Of a stretch of DNA of 64,000 bases, positions 46,700 through 57,788 are shown piece after piece. The DNA is from Rutpela maculata (lineage: Eukaryota; Arthropoda; Insecta; Coleoptera; Cerambycidae), in the NCBI GenBank assembly GCA_936432065.2, contig OW386291.2, positions 27,629,821-27,693,820 on the forward strand, read 5' to 3'. The position numbers and the translations under genes were made by a program. Within the stretch, counting starts at the first letter, position 1; every line of letters begins with the position of its first letter. The notes under the pieces were generated by a model, which searched no databases, was not told where the DNA came from, and saw nothing but the letters and a program-made list of their open reading frames with translations.

Positions 46700-46870
46700 A
46701 CCATATTATTGTATTGTCACCAGAAGTACACGTGTATGCAAAATTTCCGCTCAATTGGACGTCGTTAAGTGGTTCAAAATTGATTTGCAAGATTTAAACT
46801 AAACATACTAACTAACATACAAACTAACCAACATACATACAAAAAGTTAATAAAAAGCTTGTAAAAAGGT
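46700..46870 (+). mobile_element. Probable LINE 3' end with (CATA)n-like tail
   Basis: GTATGCAAAATTTCCGCTCA then a CTAACATACAAACTAACCAA-type tail, the arrangement seen at 3' ends of many arthropod RTE-type and related elements. No coding part remains. Confidence 0.35.
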
Positions 46871-46914
46871 ATTATTGCGCACATTGAAAAATTACCTTTT
46901 ACTACGTTTGTGTT

Positions 46915-47090
46915 GAAAGTCAAATTTTCTAACTTCAAAATGACTGCGGAAAATGTCACATTGCCGCACGCTGTGCGGCAAGAATTTTTTGTACAATTTT
47001 ATTGAAATTCAAATTTTCTAACTTCAAAATAAGTGCAGAAAAGGTCACTTTGGCACACGCCGTGCGACAAAGAATTTGCCACACGCCTCT
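46915..47090 (+). repeat. Two ~90-bp direct repeats
   Basis: TCAAATTTTCTAACTTCAAA and a CACGC.GTGCG block occur at 46920 and 47012 with about 80% agreement by eye. Confidence 0.7.
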
Positions 47091-47149
47091 ATTACATCTT
47101 CACTTTAAAATTTTGAAAGACTTTAAGGGAAATAACTTCACAACCGTAG

Positions 47150-47290
47150 AAAAAATAGTATGTAACACACATGTGGCAAGCCTCATTGCAAAACTCGTAT
47201 GATAGGAACACTCGCTGCGCTCGTGTTCCTACTTTCATACATCCTTTTGCAATGAAGCCCTTGCCGCACTTGTATTACAATATACTATTT
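47150..47290. repeat. Hairpin element with ~60-bp arms
   Basis: AAAATAGTAT...GTGGCAAG...CATTGCAAAA...AGGAACAC mirrors GTGTTCCT...TTTTGCAATG...CTTGCCGCAC...ATACTATTTT around the loop TCGCTGCGCTC. Confidence 0.8.
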
Positions 47291-47984
47291 TAATCCTGTG
47301 CTGTTTAATATTAAAATAATTTGAGTCATCAATAAATAACGTCGACACAAACGTATTTATCACTTTCTAATCATTTTCAATTAATCTAAAAGCATCTGCT
47401 ATAGTCAAATTTCATTAAAACATTAATAAAGAATAAATATTTAATTTCCTCATTATTATATTAAGAAGTTTCACGGTACGATCTTTGATGTTATGTTTTA
47501 ACTGCATTTTATTTAAAACCTTATACAATATCTGCTCTTTTATGTTGCCATCTATGTCTCGCTCGGAAGTTAATTAAAGTTTTAAATATTCTTTTCTGCT
47601 TTTATTTTAGTTGCAATTACTTTAAAAATTTATCGCAGAAACTTCATAACGTAACCTTTCTGTGCAGTTTGGCAGATTATTTATTCATCATCGCAGGTGT
47701 ACGTAAATTATTGAGCTTTATTTTCTACAGTGCTCATTAATGTACGTTTAAGTAATCATTTTACAGGTAATGTAGACATTTTTATGATTTTGGTAGTTTG
47801 TGTAAATACCTTTACAGATTTTTACTATGCAATCCCTATATATTTAAAATTCTTTTTCTTTTCTATTTTCTCCGGCATCACCAGTAGCTCCCACTGGATT
47901 GATTTTGATGATTGTCTTTTTAAAATTAAAGCTCTTTATCCACAGATGTGCCATTACTAATTTTTATTTTTTTTAACTGCGCTC
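47291..47984. other. AT-rich stretch, nothing recognised
   Basis: A 76-codon frame at 47730 has hydrophobic, low-complexity content and no motif. Confidence 0.35.
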
Positions 47985-48231
47985 GAACTATACGCGTTTC
48001 GTACTGTAGATTGGTGTGCTCCAGAGATGAAGATTTTCTTTATAAATTTTTTTCCTACCGCGCCTCATAACCTAGTTACAACCCTTAAAGTGGGTGCTTG
48101 GCAACCAGTTTTCTCCTAATAACCTTCAAGCGGATTGACGTACGATGATCAAATTGTGGATCTGGCTCTTTATTTTGATGATCTACATGCTCATTGGAGC
48201 AAGTTCATGTTGATATGCAAGATTTGTCTTA

Positions 48232-50417
48232 TACAGGGTGGTCCGGTAAAGTTTAAGGTCAGTATACAAATTTATTGTTTTTTATTCAAATAGGAATTCA
48301 TTTAACAAAAAAATACACAGAATAATTGAACATTAACTTTAACATAATCAGTGCTAAGAGAAATTTAAAAGTTATCAGTGAATAATCTGGCCGTTTAAGT
48401 ATATTAAACCGTATTCTTAAAAATTATTATGCTCTTTTCTGACAGTGTTTGCGGCATCTAGAATTGAGTCTCGCATCTGGTCAATGTTATCAGTGGGAAC
48501 TGAATATACAAGTTCTTTCATATGGCCCCAAAAGAAAAAGTCCAGTGGAGTGACATCTGGAGTTCGAGGTGGCCATTGCACAGGATAGTACGGCAGCCCG
48601 TTGCTAATAACCCCTATCAAAACAGCGAGCTTTATCGTAGATTATGAAATTCTAAGAAACATTTTAATACGACTAAAGTTCGGAAAACGATACGGGCGAC
48701 TGGCAAACGACTTTCCGTCTGTCGAAAAAAAATGTCGTAATTTTTATACCGCGGCGAGACAGTTGTCGATTAATTCTCGTTAAAAATGATGAACAAGACA
48801 TGAATTAATCGAGAACTGCCATTTTTCATTGGCCTAAGTTCCAATAATATCAATTAAAGTTGTATCAAATTGGACGCTAAAATTATCAAAGCAGCGAGGA
48901 AACCATTGATGATAAACTGTATTGATTATCGGAACATCGATGAAAAAGGACCAATGATAAGAATCGATGATAATCGGAAGTTGTTCAGTATATTGAAAAA
49001 TCGTACTTCCAGTAAACCCCCCCCCCCCCGCTCATCAACTATTGACGATGATCGATGTTGTCAACATCGATGTTTTGAGGTCGATTGATAATCGCTTATT
49101 GATATTCAGTTGTCGACGTCAACATCGAAACCAACATCGATGATTTCTTAACATCGCTCATCCCTACACATTATAAATCGTAGTAAGTGCTGCATTTGCA
49201 AATTCGACTGTGGTCGCTAAAATGAATATTATACCTAATATATTAAATAATAAACCTGATAATTTTAATCCTTCTTTTATTATTACTGTATGTCCGAAAC
49301 CTGGAAATTCAATTCCAATTCCATTTAAACAAATTCTCTGAGAGCTTGTGCTTACAAACAGCCTTAATTTCTTGGTAACGGGCTGCCGTACTAGGAGTAT
49401 GAGGTGCTCTTTCGATTCATCTTCCGGGAAATGTGCTATCCAAATAATTTCTTATTGAAATTATATTACGGATCGGGGCCCCATCAGGCATGTACCACAT
49501 GCCTCTTTGGGTCGCGTACGGTATCGTCTAGGAGCTCCGGCAGGTTTTCTTCCAAAAAATGTAGGTATTGTTCTCCATTGACTCTACCAATTAAGAAAAT
49601 GGACCAAAACGTTTCGATGTCAAATGGGTTGTCTTGACGATTACGGGTATTGAATTCACCGTTCCGAGTGAACGTGGCTTCGTCTGTTTAAAGAATTTTC
49701 TCTAAGAAAGTGTTGTCACGGCGATGTTTTGTAATAACTATTGGGCAAAATCTACTCTTGGTTGGAAGTCTCTGGAGAATAATTTTTGCACTTTTATGTG
49801 GTGATAAGAATGCAACTGCTGATCTTGTAATATTCACCACACAGAGAATTGGCGAAGTCCCAGTTGCAGACTCAACCTTCGAGTGATAATTTCGGAGCCT
49901 CCTCAATTGCTTCCAATACCACCTCTTCAACCTGTGGGGTTCGGATATTCCTTGGCCTTCCTAGTCTAAGTGTCGTTATTAATACTTATCTGGTTTCACG
50001 TAACCTTCTTTCATCCCCAAGAAAAGTTCTTGGATTTTGGACACGGCAGTTGGGATATCGTCTACGATACTCCCATACTGCATCTGCTACATTCCCTTGG
50101 CATGATGTCAAGATAAAAAGCATATTGTTATAATCTCCGTTAGTATAGCTCACCATTTTCACATCAATAACTCTCAAAAAATTGCACTACTTTAATTAGA
50201 CAATTCAAAATCTGGCAACTCAGAATCTGACAAATGCTGCCTTGGTTTTTGAATAAAATTGTCAATAAAATTGCTTCAGCATGCCACAGGTTTTTTGCAA
50301 TTTGCTCGAAACCGGAGTAATTGGATGAAAAATTACAAGAGAAAAAGAAATTTCTAAATTCTTCATTTCACACAAAACAAAAATGTTTGGCCTTGAACTT
50401 TACCTGGCCACTCTGTA
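48232..50417 (-). mobile_element. Mariner-like DNA transposon, TA-flanked
   Basis: Ends TACAGGGTGGTCCGGTAAAG and CTTTACCTGGCCACTCTGTA form ~28-bp inverted repeats. TA lies outside each (48230-48231, 50418-50419). The transposase remnant is on the minus strand. 2.19 kb, longer than the usual ~1.3 kb mariner, because of foreign sequence at about 48620-49380 that includes a palindromic AACATCGATGTT-rich stretch and a 10-C run (49018-49027). Confidence 0.75.
48417..50150 (-). pseudogene. Mariner-superfamily transposase pseudogene, split
   Basis: In order on the minus strand: the N-terminal DUF4817-like helix-turn-helix (YTNGDYNNMLFILTSCQGNV, about 50140), a middle segment, the first catalytic Asp in TDEATFTRNGEFNTRN (about 49670), GRVNGEQYLHFLEENLPELL, the second Asp in MPDGAP (about 49485), then a foreign segment, and finally WPPRTPDVTPLDFFFWGHMK with the third acidic residue (about 48545). 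All three catalytic positions survive, but frame breaks and an internal interruption of about 0.75 kb make it inactive. Same family as 15280-16140. Confidence 0.75.
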
Positions 50418-50695
50418 TAGGACACATCTTACATATTAATACGAACTTACTCTAATGAATATGTAGCCCATGCAAATAAAGAACCGGATCCACAATTTGG
50501 TCATCATATGTCAATGCGCTTGAAGGATATTAGGAGAAAACTGGTTGCCAGGCACTCAATTTAAGGGGCTCCAACTTGGTTATAAGGCGTGGTAGGAAAA
50601 AATTTTATTAGGAAAATCTTCATCTCTGGAGCACCCCAATCTACAGTTGAATTTAATATACTTTCTTTTGAATGACGCTGTATAGTTTAACACTT

Positions 50696-51120
50696 TACTG
50701 TCAATGTGGCATATTGTTTTATGCTTTTTTGGGTAGGCGAATTCAGTATTGCGTTTTATAGTTCTATGAACAATTATTTTCACATTGAGTGCAAATATAT
50801 CAAATTTTTTTTCGTTGTAAGAGATGTGGAACTAGTGATTCCTTATGCAGCGGTGTACTATATACAAGTTCTCTACATATCTCACTTATCGAAGGGAAGT
50901 ATTGTAATCGGGAAAAAATCACTAGATCACCTAGATTACTCAGGGTTTTTACCTTTCTATATTATGAAAATTAAGGTCTAAGAATTCAGTCTGTTTGTCT
51001 GTCGGTCTTGTAGCGGTACATCTAGCGATATCTTTCCAACCTATTAATATTTGAGTACCTTATAGACATCTTTATAGAAATCTAGCGAGTCGTGGTTGAG
51101 AATCATAGTAATTCACTACA
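50696..51120. other. Non-coding spacer
   Basis: No supported feature; frames at 50706-50981 lack motifs. Confidence 0.35.
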
Positions 51121-51170
51121 AAAGGTAAAAAGTACCGTAATATGACAATATTACGGTACTTTTTACCTTT
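51121..51170. repeat. Perfect 23-bp-arm hairpin
   Basis: AAAGGTAAAAAGTACCGTAA plus TAT at 51121-51143, loop GACA, exact reverse complement at 51148-51170. Confidence 0.95.
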
Positions 51171-51808
51171 CCCTCACAGTGGTCACTAAGGTCTGTCCTT
51201 TCAAATTAGGAAAGGGCAACGGACCTCGTTAACGCGCCAACTTACCGTTTTCTCCTTCTCTTCCTTCTTTGGTAGTGTGAACGCTAAACATCCCGATGAT
51301 GAGTTCCAAATAAATTGTATTTTTCTTCTTTCTATTGAGTGGAAATGTCGAAGGTAATTACATTTTAGTTAAATAATGCTTAAATTTGAAGCTAATTTGG
51401 TACTCATTTTATTTTAGATTGAACAAAAATTTATATTTATCATCAAAATGTAGATTTCTTACAAATAACAATTCTCAACAATTTTCCGATTTCCTATTAC
51501 AAACTTAAAGTTTTTTAAATTTTGAGACCATAATCATTTAAAAACGATGATTATGAAATCTTCTTCGGATTTTTGTACAATTACCTGAAATGGATGCCGT
51601 CTGCGAAGCCGTTCCTGAAAATTTAAAATACCCAGGCTGTGTGGAATTCCAAGGGAAGAAAATCTCGACATAGTCCCTTTTGCCTGCTGAACTAATTATG
51701 CAGTTAGAAATAACGTAGAGATTTTTGTAATTGAGTCGCGATGTTATTGAATTTCTGTGGATAAATTATTTCGGACTACTTTTCGTCGAGATATGGCTTC
51801 ATTTTACT
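51171..51808. other. Non-coding spacer
   Basis: AT-rich, no feature recognised. Confidence 0.35.
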
Positions 51809-52660
51809 TCCACATCCAGTGGAAAAGTATGGCAACGACAATTTTTTTTTCTTATAGTTCAAACAGGCTTAGAATGTCATGAAACGTCGAGATTTTAAGT
51901 TTGACAAAAAAAAATTCTGCCTGTCTCTCTGTAACTTTTTTGTGCGCACGATTACTCTGGAACTGTTTAAGATATTGACTTGAAATTTGGTACACGTATG
52001 TACTCGAGGGGCAAACCGCGAAGGAAATCTGGTGTAGACTCGGAAGGCAATTCGAGGAAATCTCAGAAAATCTTTGAGGAAATCTGGAGGAAATCTCAGG
52101 AATTTTTTTTCTTCAAAATTTTCTTTTATCACAGAGGAAATCTCAGGAAATCTTTGGGAAAATCTGAGGAAATTTGTGCAATCTTCATCAAAAAGGAAAT
52201 CTAGTGTACAAAATTTTGGGTGCTCCTATGTATTTTAACAAGATCTGGAACTAGATTATGTTTTCATCTTATTCCGTTGAAGGGTTGGGGGGTAAATTGA
52301 GGTAAATATGTAAATCAAACAGGTAAGAGTCCATAAAATTGGTATTTAGTATATACAAGAGAAGCATTAGCCATCCACATTACTACCCCCCCCGAAATTA
52401 TAATTTAGTGTGTGTACAAAAACCAAAGGTCTCAAAATATTTCTTTACTTCATCCATCCCCACTGCCATCCTCCTATCACTACCCCCACCCCACTACCGA
52501 TGTGGGATACCGTTATCTGTGGGTTTTTGGGATAGACGATTTCAAATAATATATTATTACATAAACAATTATTTTCACATACAAAATTCTGTCGTTGTGA
52601 TAGACTTGGGTGGCAAATCTGGATGTGGAAGTAGTGGTTTTTTGGGCAGCGGTTTTTTAT
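51809..52660 (-). repeat. Family A dispersed repeat, minus copy with internal insertion
   Basis: Begins ACTTCCACATCCAGTGGAAA and ends with the reverse complement of the CCGCTGCCC start near 52655. A ~200-bp block of GAGGAAATCTCAGGAAATCT-like repeats (52010-52205) interrupts it in the ACCAAATTTCAAG block. Confidence 0.85.
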
Positions 52661-52744
52661 GAAGTTTCGCGAGGGATTTAAACTAGAGCCTTCCGTGGTG
52701 GCCATTGGAACTAAGATCAATCGTGTCCATCTAACCAGTGTAGT

Positions 52745-53790
52745 CACAAAAAAAAATTAAATGTGACGGAGGACGATAATATTCCGCATGCAGTTAACAT
52801 AACTGTCAAATAAGAAAAGCGTGAAAATAAAATATACAGGGTGGTAACCCAAGAAAAATTTTAAAATATGTGACGAAGAACAATAATATTTCGCATGCAA
52901 TTAAATTACTTCAGCTGCCAAAGAAGAAAAGTATGAAGAAAAATATACAGGGTGGTCACCTTAATATTAAAAAAATGTGTCAGAGCACATGTAATCAACA
53001 CAGCTGTCAAAGAAAATGACTATGAGAAACAAAATATACAGGGTGGTCATATTTTGCATGCAACTAACGAAGAAAAATTTTAAAAATTGTATAGGGTAGC
53101 CGCCCTAAAAAAATCATGAAAAAATATGGCGGTGAACAATAATATTTGGTATGCAGTTAACACAACTCTCAAAGAGAAAAAAATATGAAAAATATACAGG
53201 GTGGTCACCCTAAAAAAAAATAATGAAGAAATGTGACGAATGGAAATATTTCGCATGTAGTTATTGGTCACCCTAAAAAAGAATTATGAAAAAATGTGAA
53301 GGATAATATTTCGCATTCAGTTAACACAACTGTCAAAGAAACATATGACAAAAAATATACAGAGTGGTCACTCTAAAAAAATATATGAAAAATGCGACGT
53401 ATAATATTTCGTATGTAGTTAACAGAACTGTCAGAAAAGAAAGATATGAAAAATATACAAGGTGGTCACTATGAAACATAATTATGGTCGATATAATATT
53501 TGGAATGCAGTTGACGCAATTACCGAGGAAGAAATCTGACATACTTTTAATGAAATGTATACAGGGAGGTCACTCTAAAATATAACTAAACGGGAGTGGA
53601 AAATAATATTTGGACTGTAGTTGTTACTTGCTAAAAGAAAACTTGAAATATTTTAATTAAAAAAGTATACGGGTAGTCATCCTACAGAAAAGTGAAGAAC
53701 TTTTAAAGTTCTCTATCGAGACTTTAATATAGAGAAATTAACCATCGTTTTTGGTTAAAAACAATATACAGGGTCGTCATCCAACAGAAA
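52745..53790 (+). repeat. Tandem array of ~90-115-bp units with mariner-type termini
   Basis: About ten units, each starting TATACAGGGTGGTCACCCTA or a variant (near 52834, 52944, 53034, 53195, 53262, 53354, 53452, 53558, 53666, 53765), followed by AAAAATTATGAAAAAATGTG, an AATAATATTTCGCATGCAGT block, TAACACAACTGTCAAAGAA and an AT-rich end. Divergence rises toward 53790. Frames on the minus strand here are by-products of the repeat. Confidence 0.85.
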
Positions 53791-54239
53791 AAATATAATT
53801 AATGACTAAAGGAAACAAACTGTGCATTTTGAATGAGAGGGAAGTTTTGTGCAAATACCATTACCGATTTTTATTATTACAATACTCCCCTACGTTAAGC
53901 GGTGGAAGTAAAAATTATGTGTGTTTATTTTCAACCACAAAACATATAACTCAGCTAAAAATTATGAAATTTTGTAAAACCTTCAAAAATAGGTCTCCAA
54001 ATAGAGGAAGAAAATGTTCACAAATTTTATGAGTACGTGGTTTTTGGGGTTAAATAATGAAGACCAGTGGCTCAATTCTCGACTTCAGGGAGTAGACTTA
54101 GTGAGAGAAAGAAATAGGAAACGCATTGAAATAAAAAACGATAAAATACCAAGTTCCCATTGGAATATTTTTGAGAATTGACCCCTCATACCTGGCATAC
54201 CATTCCACGTAATAGAACCGCGTTAATAGAATTATCGAC
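53791..54239. other. Non-coding spacer
   Basis: A 76-codon frame at 53802 has no motif. Weak similarity to the right outer flank of the Academ-like element may mean its inverted repeat extends slightly into this region. Confidence 0.3.
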
Positions 54240-57125
54240 ACAAAACGGCTATTCGTGAAAGGATATTGCAGTTTGGCACACTAACCAGTATTACCGTAAG
54301 GAACGTATTTCGAAGGAGCGCCATCTTCAGTTACCATTTGGATCCAAGATGGCCGACAATTTCAAGAAATCAATTGAGGTAATTTCCTGGCGAATCCATT
54401 AACTTCACAAAAAAAAGTGTAATTAAAAAGTGTTGCTTATTTTATTGCCAACAAAAAAGTATTTTATGTATTTTGCGAAATTTTTGAAAATAAGGCCACT
54501 ATTTACGAAAATTAAATATTGGGAGCTATGTCTGGAGTTGGAGCTTTTACTGCTTTTATTTGTAAGATCCCATCAAGAAGGTAATTATTCTCTTTACAAA
54601 GAATCTCTTAAAGCTCTCATGCCTTGGTTCTTCATATTTGACCACCCAAATTACTCGAGATGGCTGTCAGTTTATCTTAAAGATATAACGGAACTAAATG
54701 AAACTAATCCAGATATTCAGAAAGCTTTTGAAAATGGATGTTTTGTTGTAAATAAAACAACTCGCCGCTTCTTTGGAATTGGAATTGATCAAGCTCATGA
54801 GCGGCATAATGCCATTATTAAAGACGATGGTGGATTTATAGGTTTAACCAACAATCCACCAGCCTTACGTAGATGGATGCTTTCTGGTCCGGAAATCTCG
54901 AGAGTGCTAATGGAATTTACAAACTTAGATGAAGAAGTATCCATCAACAATAGACACCATGAGGAATCGGCAGCTTTTCAAATGAAATTTAAAGAAAATA
55001 TACAACTTTTAAAAGAGGCTTACACTGAATTTGGAAATCCGTTTCTTGAAACCAAAAGAGACTTTTTCTGCATTGATACCAATATAACAATGGATGACGA
55101 ATGTCTAAATAATATTTTAGGTAAGTCTTCATACACGGTTGTTTCTGCGAACATTATAATATATTTCTGTTGTTTTTAGGTATAAAGGAACGTGGACTAG
55201 ATCTATATAATAAGTATGTTGATGAACGCTTAAGCAATAAAAGCGAATAAAATTCGTTTATTTTGTAAACATAAAAAAGTTGTAAAATCCGCAATGTTGA
55301 TAAAATCCCTGAAATCTGATGTGGATTTATTCTCTAGACTTTTCATAGTATGTTCAAATCGTGACATAGATTTGGATGATTTTTTTGCACATGAGAATCA
55401 ACCATTCCCAACAGCTCTATCTTTAAAATGAGTCCAGAGATCATCAGATAAATCAATCCTTTTTAAGATTCTGGAAAATGTGCTTAATGGCGTACCTATC
55501 ATTTTAGAAGGATGCTATGCCAAATTTACTTCAGACAGAAGAAACATCAAAATTTCAGTATGATTGTGTGGTCTATGATGGGCCTACATTGGTACGGTAC
55601 ACCTTTTGCTGCCTAAGGGTGTTTTAAATCTTGCTGAATACTCTGCCAAAGTGTTTCAATCGCACATCAAACGTAACGCTGACAAATTTAATTTAAAACG
55701 CGTTGATATCATTTGGAACATATACAAGAACAATAGTTTGAAACATCACACTAGAGAAATTCGGGGAGGAGGAACGCGACGACAGGTTGGTGGTAATGTA
55801 CTACTTCCTAAAAACTGGTCGGATTTTCTTAGGAACATAGACAATAAAACACACCTGTTTTACTTTCTACCTAATGAATGTATAACATCATCCATTCTTT
55901 ATCCTGTGGAAACACTATGCACAATTGACGATAGGATCATTTCAAACCAAAATTCCCAAAATTCACATCTATCGCTCTGCAGTCACGAAGAAGCAGATAC
56001 ACGTATTATATTACACGTACAGGATTGCATCCGCCAAGGTTGGAAAAATATTTGCATAAGAACAGTAGACACCTATGTTGTAGTGTTAGCTACTGCTTTT
56101 TTCATCGGTTATATGTGCAAGGATTGAAAACTCTTTATGTTCACTTTGGTGCCAATAAGCACTTTAGAATAATATGTGTTAATGGGATAGCTGCACATTT
56201 GGGTCAACAAAAATGTGAAGCTTTGTTAGGTTTTCATGCCTTCACGGGATGTGATACCGTCTCATTTTTCTCAGGCAAGGGAAAGTCGACTGCTTGGGAG
56301 ACCTGGCAAATTTTCCCTGAGGTAACGGAAGCTTTTTCTTTTATGTCTAAGCCGCAAAGATTTATTTCTGACCATGTTTTCAATTTGTTGCATAGATTTG
56401 TTGTTGTTCAACATCCCACTGCTTTGAAGTTAACGATGCCCGACAGGAATTTTTCACGTCAAAGGGAAGAAATACTGCAAACCTTCCACTTTCTAAAGCC
56501 GCTTTAGACCAACATACCCGAAGAGCCACATACCAAAGTGGCCATGTATGGGGACAATCATTGGAAACAACTCCTACTTTGCCAGATACTGAATCTTGGG
56601 GTTGGTGTAAAAAAGATGGTATTTATTCACCATACTGGTCAACTTTACCTGAGGTGTCCACAGCCTTGAGGCAACTGATACGGTGCGGCTGCAAAAAGAA
56701 CTGTAAACAAAATATATGTGCTTGTAAGAAAGTAGGTTTACATTGCACGTTGTTATGTACTTCTTGTAAGGGAAAGCGTGATTTAAATTAATATTTTGTT
56801 AAAAACATACATATAAATAAAAGATTCTGTAAAAAAAGAACAAATTTTGAATTATATTAAATAACGGCTTTATTTCAATTCTAATCCCGAAATGTCCGAA
56901 ATATTTTTTGTTGGCCGTTCAAAACTCAACACCTTTGTATAAGACTATTTTTTTATAAAGTCAATGGATTTACCAAAAAATTATATTTATTAGATTATTA
57001 TAAATCAGCCACCATTTTGGATCCAAATGGTACTTGAAGGTGGCGCTCCTTCGAAAATGATTCTTTAGGGCACTACTAATAAGTATACCAAGCGGCAACA
57101 TTCTTTCACAAATAGCCGTTTTTTA
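54240..57125 (+). mobile_element. Academ-like DNA transposon, copy 2, ~117-bp inverted repeats
   Basis: Left 54240-54357 and right 57007-57125 are reverse complements with divergence: AAAACGGCTATTCGTGAAAG at the left end is mirrored at the right end, and TTTCGAAGGAGCGCCATCTT, then TACCATTTGGATCCAA lie toward the inside. The interior codes on the plus strand for a large multi-domain protein. The target duplication is not resolved because outer flanks share weak similarity. At ~2.9 kb it is shorter than full Academ elements, so the N-terminal part of the protein is probably missing. Confidence 0.75.
54430..56791 (+). pseudogene. Academ-like transposon protein (C-terminal two thirds), broken
   Basis: From about 54575: a domain with FDHPNYSRWLSVYLKD, FVVNKTTRRFFGIGIDQAHE, RHNAIIKDDGG and NNPPALRRWMLSGPEISR. 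A 59-nt intron (55121-55179, GTAAGT...TTTTAG) joins NNIL to GIKERGLDLYNKYVDERL. After stops, VDLFSRLFIVCSNRDIDLD leads to an XPG/FEN-like region: KRVDIIWNIY, then SHEEADTRIILHVQDC and RTVDTYVVVLA (the usual second Asp is Tyr). After a frameshift near 56115 come YVHFGANKHFRI and LLGFHAFTGCDTVSFFSGKG. After another near 56480 come WGWCKKDG and a tail with eight Cys (CGCKKNCKQNICACKK, CTLLCTSC). Known: an XPG nuclease plus a Cys8 motif marks Academ proteins. Inference: this is an inactive member; the stops and frameshifts exclude function. Confidence 0.7.
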
Positions 57126-57788
57126 TTGGTTTGCTACTCTACTAACGGTGTCGAAAGCCGTGTAGTAGTCTATGATGCAAATGTACATAGACAAATAATA
57201 CGCCTATGTCTTCTCGATGATTTGACGTACATTCAATATTTGTTCTATTCTGTAATAATTCAAAGTAGCACAGTAAAAATGTGCCATTTTCAAAAATTTG
57301 TGGAAATAAATGTTTTAAATTTTTTAAAGACCTCTTTTGTAAAAGTGGACAACTACGAATATTTCACATTTTTCGTCTTTTCGAAACCAACTTTTACACA
57401 TCCCATTTGATAATGTCAATTATTTAAATAAATGAGGAGTTAACTTCTACACATCCTATTTAATAACAACGAAATATTTTATGTAAATTAAAAAATATTA
57501 AACAATCATGTAACAGATCCTAATCAATGTCTAACTTGAATTTGCATTTAGCCTGTCCATATTACTCGACTGAATCTATCAGTTTGTTAAAACAGAAGTG
57601 GTAATGTTTGTAACTCAATATTATCTATTCTAATTTTACTGTCAATGAGTAAGTATTAATTCCAAACTATCGAATTCAAATGTAATGTATTATACGTCAG
57701 AACAACAACTATTATTCTGCCTATTTGATTTAACCAAATAGGTATATTATAACCGGACAGAAATTTTTAATCATCTTCGTAGAAAAAT
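57126..57788. other. Non-coding spacer between two transposons
   Basis: AT-rich; contains a repeated block (CACATCCCATTTGATAA at 57397, CACATCCTATTTAATAA at 57449). No gene. Confidence 0.35.

Larger units (their letters stand above)
47985..50695. repeat. Long inverted arms enclosing a mariner-like element
   Basis: The left arm 47985-48229 and right arm 50420-50695 are diverged reverse complements (CTGTAGATTGGTGTGCTCCA near 48005 against TGGAGCACCCCAATCTACAG near 50627; CAACCAGTTTTCTCCTAATA at 48103 mirrored near 50540). Their inner edges coincide with the TA-flanked ends of the mariner-like element, leaving no loop sequence. Confidence 0.75.

Noticed and set aside
53080..53542. Minus-strand hydrophobic frames resembling membrane proteins
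   Set aside because: Overlap the tandem mariner-terminus array; hydrophobicity comes from T-rich monomers.
52750..53790. CRISPR-like regular repeats with variable spacers
   Set aside because: The whole monomer, not just the short motif, is related between units, so it is a diverged tandem repeat.
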